5,654 bases of DNA, from positions 1-5,654 of the forward strand of contig NZ_CAXREX010000271.1 in assembly GCF_964229645.1 (NCBI RefSeq). The letters are read 5' to 3'. The DNA is from Nioella sp964229645. GTDB taxonomy: Bacteria; Pseudomonadota; Alphaproteobacteria; Rhodobacterales; Rhodobacteraceae. How positions within the stretch are numbered: the stretch's first letter is position 1; each line of letters begins with the position of its first letter. The notes under the pieces are model-generated. The model did no database searches. It was not told the DNA's origin and was given only the letters and a program-made list of their open reading frames with translations. A program made the translations under genes and the position numbers. Shown here one piece after another: positions 1 to 5,654 of this stretch.

Positions 1-1016
1 GCCGCGGCCTCTTGCCCCGGGCTTTCGGCCTGCACCAGCGTGAGCCCTGCCGCCGCCTCGCCCACCTCGGTCAGGCCGGGGCCTTCCTGCAACCATTGGT
101 CGGTCACCGGGGCAGGGCGAAGCGCCAGGGAAATCAGCCGGTTACGGGCCGTGTTGGCCGGGGTGTCGCGGCTCCAGCGGGGGATGTCGCAGGGGTGAAT
201 GCCAACCTGCGCGGCGAAGCGGGCAAAGCGGAACTGGGGGTGATCCTCGCCCCCTGTCAGGTCGTGATCGGGGCGCGACAACAGCCCGTCCCAGACCGCG
301 CGCGGCTGATCGAAATCGAACCCGGGCAGGATGACCGCCCCCTGCGGCAGCGCCGCCACTGCCGCCATGAAGCGGGCCGTCGGCCCGCGAGAGCCGGTCG
401 AGCCTGCCACGAGGATCGGGTGATCGGGCGGGGCCGGGCCCCAAAGGCTGGTCAGGCGGTCGACGACGGCGGCCTGGCGCGCTTCGACCGACAGATGTTC
501 GGCATCCGTCACGAAATAGGGTGCGACGATCTTCAGGAAGGCCTGCGTGCGCTGCCAGTGGGTCGCATGGTCGCCCACGTCGAGCGCGGCAATGGCCTCG
601 GGCGCGACGCCCTCTTCCTGCATTTCGCCCAGAAGCGTGGCAAGGCTGTCGGACAGGCCATAGAGCGAGGACCGGGGCGCAAGGTCTTTTTGCTGGTCCA
701 GCAGGCCGGACACCAGCTGCGACAGTTGCAGGCGCAGCCGCAGGGGCGGAAGGGCGGGCGGAAGGCCCGCCATGTCGGGGCGGCGCGCAAGATCGGTGAC
801 CAGCCGGATCCGCGGCATGAAGCCGGCGCCGCGCGCCTCGTAGAGCGCCTTCAGTCGACGCTGTGTCCGGGCGGTGTTCACGTAGAGCTCCACCCGCGCG
901 ATCGCCTCGGGCGGCTGGCCTGCCAGCCGTTCCGCGATCCCCTCGACCAGGGCCGAGCTGAAATCGACGCCAAGCGGCGTTGCCATCACGCGGGGGCTGT
1001 CCATCGGGTCAAACAC
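1..1016 (-). CDS. addB: AddB, ATP-dependent helicase/nuclease subunit B (N-terminal part; 3' end beyond the left edge)
   Basis: AddB is the helicase-like and nuclease subunit of AddAB, which resects double-strand DNA ends in the cytoplasm for RecA-dependent repair. About 338 residues are read on the minus strand with no stop before the edge, roughly a third of the usual alphaproteobacterial protein (about 980 residues, from memory). Family-like stretches I recognise are FDPMDSPRV near the start, GVDF (16-19), VNTARTQRR (46-54), MPRIRLVTDLA (67-77), AGSTGSRGPT (204-213), LPGFDFD (230-236) and GEDHPQFRF (256-264). The nuclease domain and its iron-sulfur cysteines would lie outside the window. 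I chose the GTG start at 1016 because GAGGA sits 9 bases upstream and homologues, as I remember them, begin M-F-D/E-P. An in-frame ATG at 1004 is the alternative. The gene overlaps the end of murU by 8 bases. AddA is expected next, beyond the edge. Confidence 0.9.
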   Translation of the reverse strand, partial: MFDPMDSPRVMATPLGVDFSSALVEGIAERLAGQPPEAIARVELYVNTARTQRRLKALYEARGAGFMPRIRLVTDLARRPDMAGLPPALPPLRLRLQLSQLVSGLLDQQKDLAPRSSLYGLSDSLATLLGEMQEEGVAPEAIAALDVGDHATHWQRTQAFLKIVAPYFVTDAEHLSVEARQAAVVDRLTSLWGPAPPDHPILVAGSTGSRGPTARFMAAVAALPQGAVILPGFDFDQPRAVWDGLLSRPDHDLTGGEDHPQFRFARFAAQVGIHPCDIPRWSRDTPANTARNRLISLALRPAPVTDQWLQEGPGLTEVGEAAAGLTLVQAESPGQEAA

Positions 1017-1701
1017 GCGGGTCGGTCCTCAGCATTTCTTCGGCCAGGGCAATGCCCTCGGGGTGGCCGACATCGGCCCAGTGGCCCGGGTGCAGCGTAG
1101 CGAACATACGCCCCGCCGCAATGGCAGCCTTCCAGACCGCATGCAGCGAAAACGGCCCCGGCGGATAGTCGTCGAAAAGCGCCGACTTCACGATCTGCGC
1201 CCCGGTGTAGACGTGGCCCTGCGGGTCACGGCGGATGCGCCCGGCGGCGTCCATGGCGAAATCGCCGCCCCCCTTGCGCCCCACGGCGCGCTGAAGCGGC
1301 ACCAGGAGGGCAAGCACATCCATGCGGTCCGGGTCCCAGGCCCGCGCCAGCCCGTGCAGCGCATTGGGCCCGGTCCAGACCGCGTCGGCGTTGAGCGTAA
1401 ATATCGCGCCCTGCCCCAGATGCGGCAGCGCGTTTCGGATGCCGCCACCCGAATCGAGGATCTCGGGGCGTTCCTCGCAGAAGGTTACGTCCGCCATCGG
1501 CGCAAGATGCGCGCGCATCTGGTCGGCGAAGTGATGGCCATTGACGGCAATGGGCGCGGCCCCACCGCCCCGCGCCTCGTCCAGCGCATGATCGATCAGG
1601 GGGCAGCCCGCGACCTCGATCAGCGGCTTCGGGCGGTCCCTGGTGAGCGCACCCATGCGGGTGCCGAAGCCCGCGGCCAGGATCATGCAGGGCAGGCTCA
1701 T
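1009..1701 (-). CDS. murU: MurU-type nucleotidyltransferase (N-acetylmuramate 1-phosphate uridylyltransferase)
   Basis: A 230-residue sugar-nucleotide transferase, close to the usual MurU length. MurU joins UTP and MurNAc-1-phosphate to give UDP-MurNAc in the cytoplasm, a salvage route that bypasses the fosfomycin-sensitive MurA step. Visible motifs are the nucleotide-binding loop LAAGFGTRMG (8-17) followed by RPKPL (23-27, Lys25), DSGGGI (83-88), NADAVWT (104-110, Asp106 the likely metal ligand) and HWADVGHPEG (207-216, Asp210 a second likely ligand). The ATG overlaps the stop of the sugar kinase gene as ATGA, with only a weak GGGA ahead of it, so translation is probably coupled. The family fold is clear. 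The MurNAc-1-phosphate specificity is inferred from the adjacent AmgK-like kinase; a different NDP-sugar product remains possible. Confidence 0.8.
   Translation of the reverse strand: MSLPCMILAAGFGTRMGALTRDRPKPLIEVAGCPLIDHALDEARGGGAAPIAVNGHHFADQMRAHLAPMADVTFCEERPEILDSGGGIRNALPHLGQGAIFTLNADAVWTGPNALHGLARAWDPDRMDVLALLVPLQRAVGRKGGGDFAMDAAGRIRRDPQGHVYTGAQIVKSALFDDYPPGPFSLHAVWKAAIAAGRMFATLHPGHWADVGHPEGIALAEEMLRTDPRV
1026..1030 (-). promoter_or_regulatory. Ribosome binding site of addB (GAGGA)
   Basis: On the minus strand GAGGA lies inside the last codons of murU (overlapping its Leu-Arg-Thr codons). It is 9 bases before the GTG at 1016 and 21 bases before the ATG at 1004. The spacing favours the GTG and fits coupled translation of addB with murU. 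Confidence 0.6.
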
Positions 1702-2615
1702 GGCGCGATCCCGGGAAGATGGGGCTGCATGGCGCGGGCGAGCGACGCCAGCGCGGGATGGTCGAGCGCCCGGCTGACATGGCCAAAGACACGCGGCAGG
1801 AAGGACAGGTAACCGGGCTTGCCGCGCTCGTGCGCAAGGCGGCGAAAGACGCCCAGGATGCGCAGGTTGCGCTGGAAGGACAGGGCGGCGGCCTGCGCGG
1901 CAAAGCGGTCTGGGTCGAGCGCCAGCGCACCGACAAAGCGCTGCGTGGCGGAGGCCGCGATCTGCGGGGGCACGTCGCGGCGGGCATCATGGATGTAGGA
2001 CACAAGGTCATAGCCAACGGGCGCCATCACCGCGTCCTGGAAATCCAGAAGCCCCACCCGCGCCAGGCCAGCGCGCTCTGGCAGCCACAGCAGGTTCTCG
2101 GCATGGACATCGCGCAGCGCGGGCACCGGCGGGGCCTCGAAGAGGCGGGCAAAAAGCTGCTCCATCTCGGCCAGGGCTTCGCCCGCCTCGCCGGGCAGGG
2201 CGATCCGCGTCATCTCGGCCATGCGCGCCGGGGTAAGAACCGGGACAGGCCAGGGATCAGCCGCGCGCGCAAGATGGACGAGCACATCGACCAGCGCGTC
2301 ACTCGCCCAGGGCAGCGTCGCGCCCAGCGCGGTGAAGTCCGAGCAGCCCAGGTCCTCCAGCAGCATGAGGCCCTGCGCGGGGTCCGTGGCATGGATGGCC
2401 GGGGCAGAGAGACCCAGCGCCGACAGCCGCCGGGCAATATCGACGAAGGCGTCGAACGCGGCGCGGTCCTCGGGCGGGGCCAGCATCAAGATGGCACGGC
2501 GGCTGTCTTCGGTCAGACGGACATAGGCCCGGGCCGACGCATCGCCGGCCAGGGGGGTATGCCGGGCGGACTGCCACCCGTGCCGGGCCAGGAAGCGCAT
2601 CGTTTCGGGGCTCAT
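1698..2615 (-). CDS. amgK: AmgK-type anomeric sugar kinase (N-acetylmuramate/N-acetylglucosamine 1-kinase), APH fold
   Basis: A 305-residue cytoplasmic phosphotransferase of the aminoglycoside-phosphotransferase fold. AmgK phosphorylates the anomeric hydroxyl of MurNAc (and GlcNAc), making the substrate for MurU. Visible features are GDASARAYVRL (24-34, the ATP-side loop), MLLEDLG (84-90, hinge), the catalytic loop LRDVHAENLL (167-176, Asp169 and Asn174), LDFQDA (190-195, metal-binding Asp191) and FQRNLRILGVFRRL (247-260), a late helix that I associate with AmgK-like proteins. The first His of the classical HxDxxxxN motif is Leu167 here. The frame is open further upstream to 2765, but that extra segment lies inside tsaE and has no family resemblance. 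The ATG at 2615 overlaps the tsaE stop as ATGA and begins MSPETMRFL, as expected. Automatic pipelines often call such genes aminoglycoside phosphotransferase; resistance is not implied. Confidence 0.82.
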   Translation of the reverse strand: MSPETMRFLARHGWQSARHTPLAGDASARAYVRLTEDSRRAILMLAPPEDRAAFDAFVDIARRLSALGLSAPAIHATDPAQGLMLLEDLGCSDFTALGATLPWASDALVDVLVHLARAADPWPVPVLTPARMAEMTRIALPGEAGEALAEMEQLFARLFEAPPVPALRDVHAENLLWLPERAGLARVGLLDFQDAVMAPVGYDLVSYIHDARRDVPPQIAASATQRFVGALALDPDRFAAQAAALSFQRNLRILGVFRRLAHERGKPGYLSFLPRVFGHVSRALDHPALASLARAMQPHLPGIAP

Positions 2616-3124
2616 CGGGGCAGGACCCTGGAAAGCCGGTCGCGCCAGTTTCCGGGTCGCGCGGCAGAGAGCACCAGTCGGCGCGCGTCCTCGGACCCCG
2701 GCACCATCGTCAGCGTGACGTGGAGCGCGTCGGCGGGCAGGTCCGGGCCCAGGCGGTCGGGCCATTCCACGAGGCAGATCGCGTTGTCGAAGGCCTCGGC
2801 AAGACCCAACTCATCCACCTCCCACGGGTCGGACAGGCGATAGAGATCGGCATGCCAGACTTCCACATCGCCCGCCTCGTAGGTCTGGACCAGCGTGAAG
2901 CTGGGCGAAGGGACATCTTCGGGCGCGCCATGGCGGGCTTGAAGCGCCTGGATGAGCGCGCGGGCGAAATGGGTTTTCCCTGCCCCAAGGTCGCCAGACA
3001 AGAGCACCACGTCTCCGGGCCCGAGCAGGCCCGAAAGCCGCGCGGCAAGTGCGGCCGTTGCCTCTGGCGAGGGCATCACGGCATCGGCGAGCACGGGCAA
3101 ATCGGTGGGGTCGGGGGCCTGCAT
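2612..3124 (-). CDS. tsaE: TsaE, ATPase of the tRNA t6A37 threonylcarbamoylation complex
   Basis: A 170-residue P-loop ATPase of the TsaE (YjeE) family. With TsaB and TsaD it supports N6-threonylcarbamoyladenosine formation at position 37 of ANN-decoding tRNAs, in the cytoplasm. Visible motifs are Walker A GDLGAGKT (44-51), the switch-like segment VPSPSFTLVQTYE (71-83), HADLYRL (91-97) and LVEWPDR (118-124), all in the standard order for the family. The length is normal. The ATG at 3124 has no strong ribosome binding site (an AGGT about 14 bases upstream is the best), and no other in-frame start was found in the short gap; a downstream ATG at residue 17 is a weaker alternative. The start lies 55 bases after the divL-like stop, and the last bases overlap the start of amgK by 4. 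TsaB and TsaD are not in the window. Confidence 0.95.
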   Translation of the reverse strand: MQAPDPTDLPVLADAVMPSPEATAALAARLSGLLGPGDVVLLSGDLGAGKTHFARALIQALQARHGAPEDVPSPSFTLVQTYEAGDVEVWHADLYRLSDPWEVDELGLAEAFDNAICLVEWPDRLGPDLPADALHVTLTMVPGSEDARRLVLSAARPGNWRDRLSRVLPR

Positions 3125-3179
3125 GGTGGCGAGTTTACCTGCGCCACCCGCCGCCGCAACCGGGCATCGACCGGAGCCG
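3125..3179. other. Short intergenic gap between the divL-like gene and tsaE
   Basis: These 55 GC-rich bases separate the divL-like stop codon from the tsaE start. I see no clear -35/-10 pair, no strong hairpin followed by a T run and no CtrA-like site. Read-through from the divL-like gene into tsaE is therefore the simplest reading, although a weak internal promoter cannot be excluded. Confidence 0.5.
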
Positions 3180-4754
3180 TTACCCGGCGGCCTCGACTTC
3201 CGGGGTTTCCCCCTGGCTGGCGACAGGCAGCGGCGCGGTCTCGATCGTGAAACGCACCAGCGTTGCCGCCCCTTTCAGCGGGGCGATCTCGGCCTTCAAC
3301 CCCCGGCCATCACGGCGAAGAACCGTATCCGACCAGGCCACGCGGTCGGCGTATCCGCCCACGAAATCACGAATATCCCCCCAGATCGGGGTGGGGTCGC
3401 AGGTCTTCTGCCAGCTGGCCGAAGCCTCGGCGATGCTGCCTTGCCGTTCGGGCCAAAGCGCCTTGTAGGCCGCGTTCGACAGCATCAGCTTGCCGCTTCT
3501 GGAAAAGACGGCCAGCGCCGCGGCATCGGCATCTATCACCGCCTGGTAGAGGTCCAGGTCGCCCCGGAACTGGCGGGTCAGCGTCACCTCCTGGCTGATA
3601 TCCTCGAACAGGAAGGCGACCGCCCCATCGGCATGGGGCCGCCCTATCACGCGGAAGGTCTGGCCGTTGGGCAGGGTCCACATCTCCTGGTAGGTGCCGT
3701 CCTGCGCGGCTTTCTCCAGCTCGGCCAGACCTGCCCGCCAGGCCTGGTAATTCTTGGGTTCGGGCATGCGCTGCTTTTCGCGCAGCTGGTCGAGAAAGGC
3801 GAAGAGATCGGGCCGCGAGGACAGCCAGCCCGAGGACAGGGTCGAAAGCGACACCAGCGCCGGGTTGAACAACACCAGCCGCCGGGTCTTGTCGAAGATG
3901 GCAAGCCCGATGGGCAAGTGCGCGAAGGTGCGCGTCAGGGTCTGGACGAAATCGCGCAGCGAGGTTTCGGCGGCCACCAGCCGATCGGCCGGGGTTGCCG
4001 CGCACAGGCGCCCCTGCCGATAATCGCTGCACGCGAGTTCGAACCACAGTTCGGTATCCGACCCCGGCAGGGTCAGCGACATGCGCCGTGTCCTTCCCTC
4101 TTCGGTCGGGGCATCCGCCCCCGGCTCGAAGATGCGATGGATCGGCCAGACCATCGCCTCGGCCTCCTGCTCCAGCTTCGACAGGAGCGAGAAATAAGCC
4201 TGGTTGGCCCAGGTGATCGCACCGGTTTCATCTTCCACCCAGAAGACGGTGTCGCCCGCATTCATCGCGTGGCGCAAGAGGTCCAGCTCGCTTTCCAGCG
4301 CGTCGAGCCCGGCCGCGTCGATGGCGCGGCGGTCCTTGCCTGCATCCAGCGTGGCCAGCGTCAGGTAACAGCGCCCGCCCGCGATACGCCCGCTGATCGA
4401 CAGCTCATCGCTGCCGATCCGGCCGATAACGACGAAGGCCGCGCCCGACTGGCGCAGCGCCTCCATCCTGGTTGCCACCTCCGGATGAAGCGCGGTCAGG
4501 CTTTCCTTCAACTCGCCCCAGGCGGCGATCCGGTCGCTCGGGTCGGTCAGGAACGCATCGCGTTCGTCATGATCGCTGACCAGATACCCGTCGCGAAAGA
4601 CATAGCTGCGCGGAATGTCGAACCCGCGCAGCAGCACATGCGACGGCCCGCGGGCGCGGCGCAAGGAATAGCTGCCAATGGCCACGGCAAAAGCGGCGGC
4701 GGCGAGGCTGACCCCGACAAGAAACAGGATCGTCGCCGGATCGGTAAGTGACAT
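3180..4754 (-). CDS. divL: DivL-like membrane-anchored multi-PAS protein lacking a histidine kinase domain
   Basis: A 524-residue protein with one N-terminal membrane segment (about 7-28) followed by a basic LRRARG stretch (about 31-36), so the rest is cytoplasmic. Three PAS-like units can be made out: about 160-250 (FWVEDETGAITWANQAYF), about 275-390 (LPIGLAIFDKTRRLVLFNPAL, ending FLFEDIS) and about 400-510 (AALAVFSRSGKLMLSNAAY). The pattern resembles alphaproteobacterial DivL, which in Caulobacter modulates the CckA-ChpT-CtrA phosphorelay. Caulobacter DivL continues into a DHp domain with a Tyr in place of His and an ATPase domain. Here the protein stops right after the last PAS and only 55 bases separate it from tsaE, so the kinase half is absent and not frameshifted. 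I chose the ATG at 4754 over the GTG at 4766 because GGGGA lies 5 bases before it. The position next to tsaE-amgK-murU-addB supports DivL. A generic PAS protein is the alternative. Confidence 0.72.
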   Translation of the reverse strand: MSLTDPATILFLVGVSLAAAAFAVAIGSYSLRRARGPSHVLLRGFDIPRSYVFRDGYLVSDHDERDAFLTDPSDRIAAWGELKESLTALHPEVATRMEALRQSGAAFVVIGRIGSDELSISGRIAGGRCYLTLATLDAGKDRRAIDAAGLDALESELDLLRHAMNAGDTVFWVEDETGAITWANQAYFSLLSKLEQEAEAMVWPIHRIFEPGADAPTEEGRTRRMSLTLPGSDTELWFELACSDYRQGRLCAATPADRLVAAETSLRDFVQTLTRTFAHLPIGLAIFDKTRRLVLFNPALVSLSTLSSGWLSSRPDLFAFLDQLREKQRMPEPKNYQAWRAGLAELEKAAQDGTYQEMWTLPNGQTFRVIGRPHADGAVAFLFEDISQEVTLTRQFRGDLDLYQAVIDADAAALAVFSRSGKLMLSNAAYKALWPERQGSIAEASASWQKTCDPTPIWGDIRDFVGGYADRVAWSDTVLRRDGRGLKAEIAPLKGAATLVRFTIETAPLPVASQGETPEVEAAG

Positions 4755-4813
4755 CACGGTCCCCACGATGTGAAAGTCGCAGGGATAACAACATCCTAAT
4801 GGTTAAGACGGAG
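4755..4813. other. AT-rich intergenic gap between regB and the divL-like gene
   Basis: This 59-base gap contains the most AT-rich stretch I noticed in an otherwise very GC-rich window. It holds most of the CtrA box, a weak inverted repeat (GGAT, six bases, ATCC, at 4796-4783) and the divL ribosome binding site. It has no GC-rich hairpin followed by a T run, so I see no intrinsic terminator for regB and read-through into the downstream genes is possible. Confidence 0.5.
4760..4764 (-). promoter_or_regulatory. Ribosome binding site of the divL-like gene (GGGGA)
   Basis: GGGGA on the minus strand ends 5 bases before the ATG at 4754. It overlaps the alternative GTG codon at 4766-4764, which itself has no purine-rich site upstream. 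This decides the start in favour of the ATG. Confidence 0.55.
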
Positions 4814-4817
4814 TTAA
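4799..4817 (-). promoter_or_regulatory. Predicted CtrA binding site (TTAA-N7-TTAAC) upstream of the divL-like gene
   Basis: Read on the minus strand, TTAA (4817-4814), seven bases CTCCGTC (4813-4807) and TTAAC (4806-4802) match the full CtrA consensus without mismatch. The second half extends to TTAACCAT (4806-4799), the known 8-base CtrA half-site. The box overlaps the regB stop codon and ends 47 bases before the divL-like ATG, a distance suited to an activated promoter with a short leader. No convincing -10 was found; TTATCC at 4788-4783 is only a weak candidate. The match is seen directly. Binding and the direction of control are inferred. Confidence 0.65.
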
Positions 4818-5654
4818 ACCGGGAAGCGGCGATTTTCGCCCAGGGGGGCCTTGGCCGCGTCCTCGGACAGATGGATCACCCGCGCGGGCCAGCTCACCTC
4901 GACCATCGCACCACGCCGCGCGCCGCTTTCCTCGGCCAGCAGGAACGGGTCGGTTGCGTTGCGAAAGCTGACCGTGGCGCCCGCGCGCTCCAGCAGGGTC
5001 TTGGCGATGAAGAGGCCAAGGCCCATGCCCTCGTAGCCGGGGCGTTTTTCCAGCTCGCGCGCGGATTTGCGGCGCCGCAGGAACGGATCGCCCAGCCGTC
5101 CGATCAGGTCGGGCGGATAGCCCTCGCCATCGTCGGTCATGCGCAGGCGGATCACCTCGGCATCCCATTCGGCCTCGACCCAGATATCGTCATGGGCGAA
5201 ATCCACCGCGTTCTGCACGAGGTTGCGAATACCGTGAATGATCTCTGGCCGCCGGAAGATGACCGGCTGCGCCGCGTCGCCTCCGGGAAGCGGGGCGAAC
5301 TCGAAATTGACAGAAACGCCCCGGTCGACATGGGGGTCGGCCGCCTCGCGCACCACCGCGCCCAGGGGCGCGCTGTGCATGTGCAGGTCGTCCTTCCCGG
5401 CCCGGCCCATGTCGCGCAGGATATCGCGGCAGCGATCCGCCTGTTCCCGGATCAGCCGCGCGTCCTCGGCAAGGTCGGGATTGTCCTCCAGTTCTTCGGC
5501 CAGTTCGGTCGAAACCAGCTTGATCGTGGCCAGGGGCGTGCCCAGTTCATGCGCCGCTGCCGCGACCACGCCGCCAAGGTCGGTCAGCTTCTGCTCGCGC
5601 GCCAGCGCTTCCTGCGTGGCCAGCAAGGCCTGGCTCATGGTGTGGATTTCCAGC
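4814..5654 (-). CDS. regB: RegB/PrrB redox sensor histidine kinase, C-terminal part (5' end beyond the right edge)
   Basis: This is the kinase half (279 residues) of the membrane sensor that phosphorylates the response regulator RegA/PrrA according to redox state, controlling photosynthesis, respiration and nitrogen or carbon fixation genes in relatives. Positions below count from the Met codon at 5638. The H-box AHELGTPLATIKL (29-41) carries the phospho-accepting His30 (codon 5551-5549). The redox box ADRCRDIL (67-74) carries Cys70 (codon 5431-5429), equivalent to Cys265 of Rhodobacter capsulatus RegB. The N-box is RNLVQNAVDFA (138-148), the G1 box DDGEGYP (169-175), the F-box DPFLRRR (184-190) and the G2 box GMGLGLFIAK (204-213). 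All ATPase motifs are intact. The frame continues upstream of Met5638 to the edge (L-E-I-H-T), so that Met is internal. The six membrane segments and the quinone-binding motif lie outside the window. In relatives senC and regA lie on the far side of regB. Confidence 0.95.
   Translation of the reverse strand, partial: LEIHTMSQALLATQEALAREQKLTDLGGVVAAAAHELGTPLATIKLVSTELAEELEDNPDLAEDARLIREQADRCRDILRDMGRAGKDDLHMHSAPLGAVVREAADPHVDRGVSVNFEFAPLPGGDAAQPVIFRRPEIIHGIRNLVQNAVDFAHDDIWVEAEWDAEVIRLRMTDDGEGYPPDLIGRLGDPFLRRRKSARELEKRPGYEGMGLGLFIAKTLLERAGATVSFRNATDPFLLAEESGARRGAMVEVSWPARVIHLSEDAAKAPLGENRRFPV

Noticed and set aside
12..1100. 362-codon open frame on the plus strand opposite addB
   Set aside because: It begins at a TTG and is antisense to a convincing AddB reading frame. 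Its composition is arginine- and glycine-rich and low in complexity, with no family resemblance.
1226..2017. 263-codon minus-strand frame across the amgK-murU junction
   Set aside because: It is a shifted reading of the two real genes. The peptide contains Ser/Pro/Arg-rich runs and none of the expected motifs.
1698..2615. Aminoglycoside resistance phosphotransferase
   Set aside because: The fold is shared, but the coupled MurU-type partner and the conserved chromosomal context point to sugar salvage and not to a resistance gene.
1719..2843. 374-codon open frame on the plus strand opposite the sugar kinase gene
   Set aside because: It is antisense to the APH-fold kinase whose catalytic loop and ATGA couplings are clear. 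It shows no domain of its own.
3367..4047. 226-codon minus-strand frame inside the divL-like gene, considered as a frameshifted domain
   Set aside because: The main frame reads through with intact PAS-like patterns over the same stretch, so there is no frameshift to explain.
2952..4751. 599-codon open frame on the plus strand opposite the divL-like gene and tsaE
   Set aside because: It lies wholly antisense to two genes with clear family motifs and its translation shows no recognisable domain. It is rich in Arg, Gly, Pro and Gln, as expected for the complement of high-GC codons.
4783..4817. Intrinsic terminator after regB
   Set aside because: The dyads here are short and AT-rich (TTAA repeats and a 4-base GGAT/ATCC arm) with no GC-rich stem and no T run. 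The CtrA consensus explains the TTAA pair better.
1..5654. New mobile, defence or biosynthetic system
   Set aside because: All coding space is accounted for by known conserved families in a typical alphaproteobacterial order. No repeats, integrase, transposase, toxin-antitoxin pair or composition break was seen.

Overview
The window looks like chromosomal DNA of a GC-rich alphaproteobacterium, most likely of the family Rhodobacteraceae. The evidence is the RegB/PrrB-type redox sensor kinase, the alphaproteobacterial form of AddB, a DivL-like multi-PAS protein, and a gene order (divL-like, tsaE, phosphotransferase, nucleotidyltransferase, addB) that I recall as conserved in this class. No plasmid, phage, insertion sequence, CRISPR array, tRNA or rRNA is visible.

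All six genes lie on the minus strand, so transcription runs from high to low coordinates. In that order they are: the 3' part of regB (cut by the right edge); a 59-base AT-rich gap that holds the only obvious regulatory site, a perfect TTAA-N7-TTAAC CtrA box; a membrane-anchored multi-PAS protein that looks like a kinase-less DivL; a 55-base gap; tsaE; an AmgK-type sugar kinase; a MurU-type uridylyltransferase; and the N-terminal third of addB (cut by the left edge). tsaE, amgK, murU and addB overlap one another by 4, 4 and 8 bases, so they are almost certainly one translationally coupled transcript. The addB reading frame has no stop inside the window; its start is assigned here to a GTG with a good ribosome binding site.

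Functionally the operon joins four conserved housekeeping jobs: cell-cycle phosphorelay control (DivL to CckA/ChpT/CtrA), tRNA t6A modification (TsaE), peptidoglycan MurNAc salvage (AmgK then MurU, giving UDP-MurNAc) and double-strand-break repair (AddB with AddA). The upstream RegB responds to redox state with its partner RegA. The most interesting points are the CtrA box directly in front of the divL-like gene and overlapping the regB stop codon, which suggests feedback of CtrA on its own upstream regulator, and the loss of the whole histidine-kinase half of that DivL-like protein. I see no wholly new system. The long open frames on the plus strand are antisense shadows produced by high-GC codon use.
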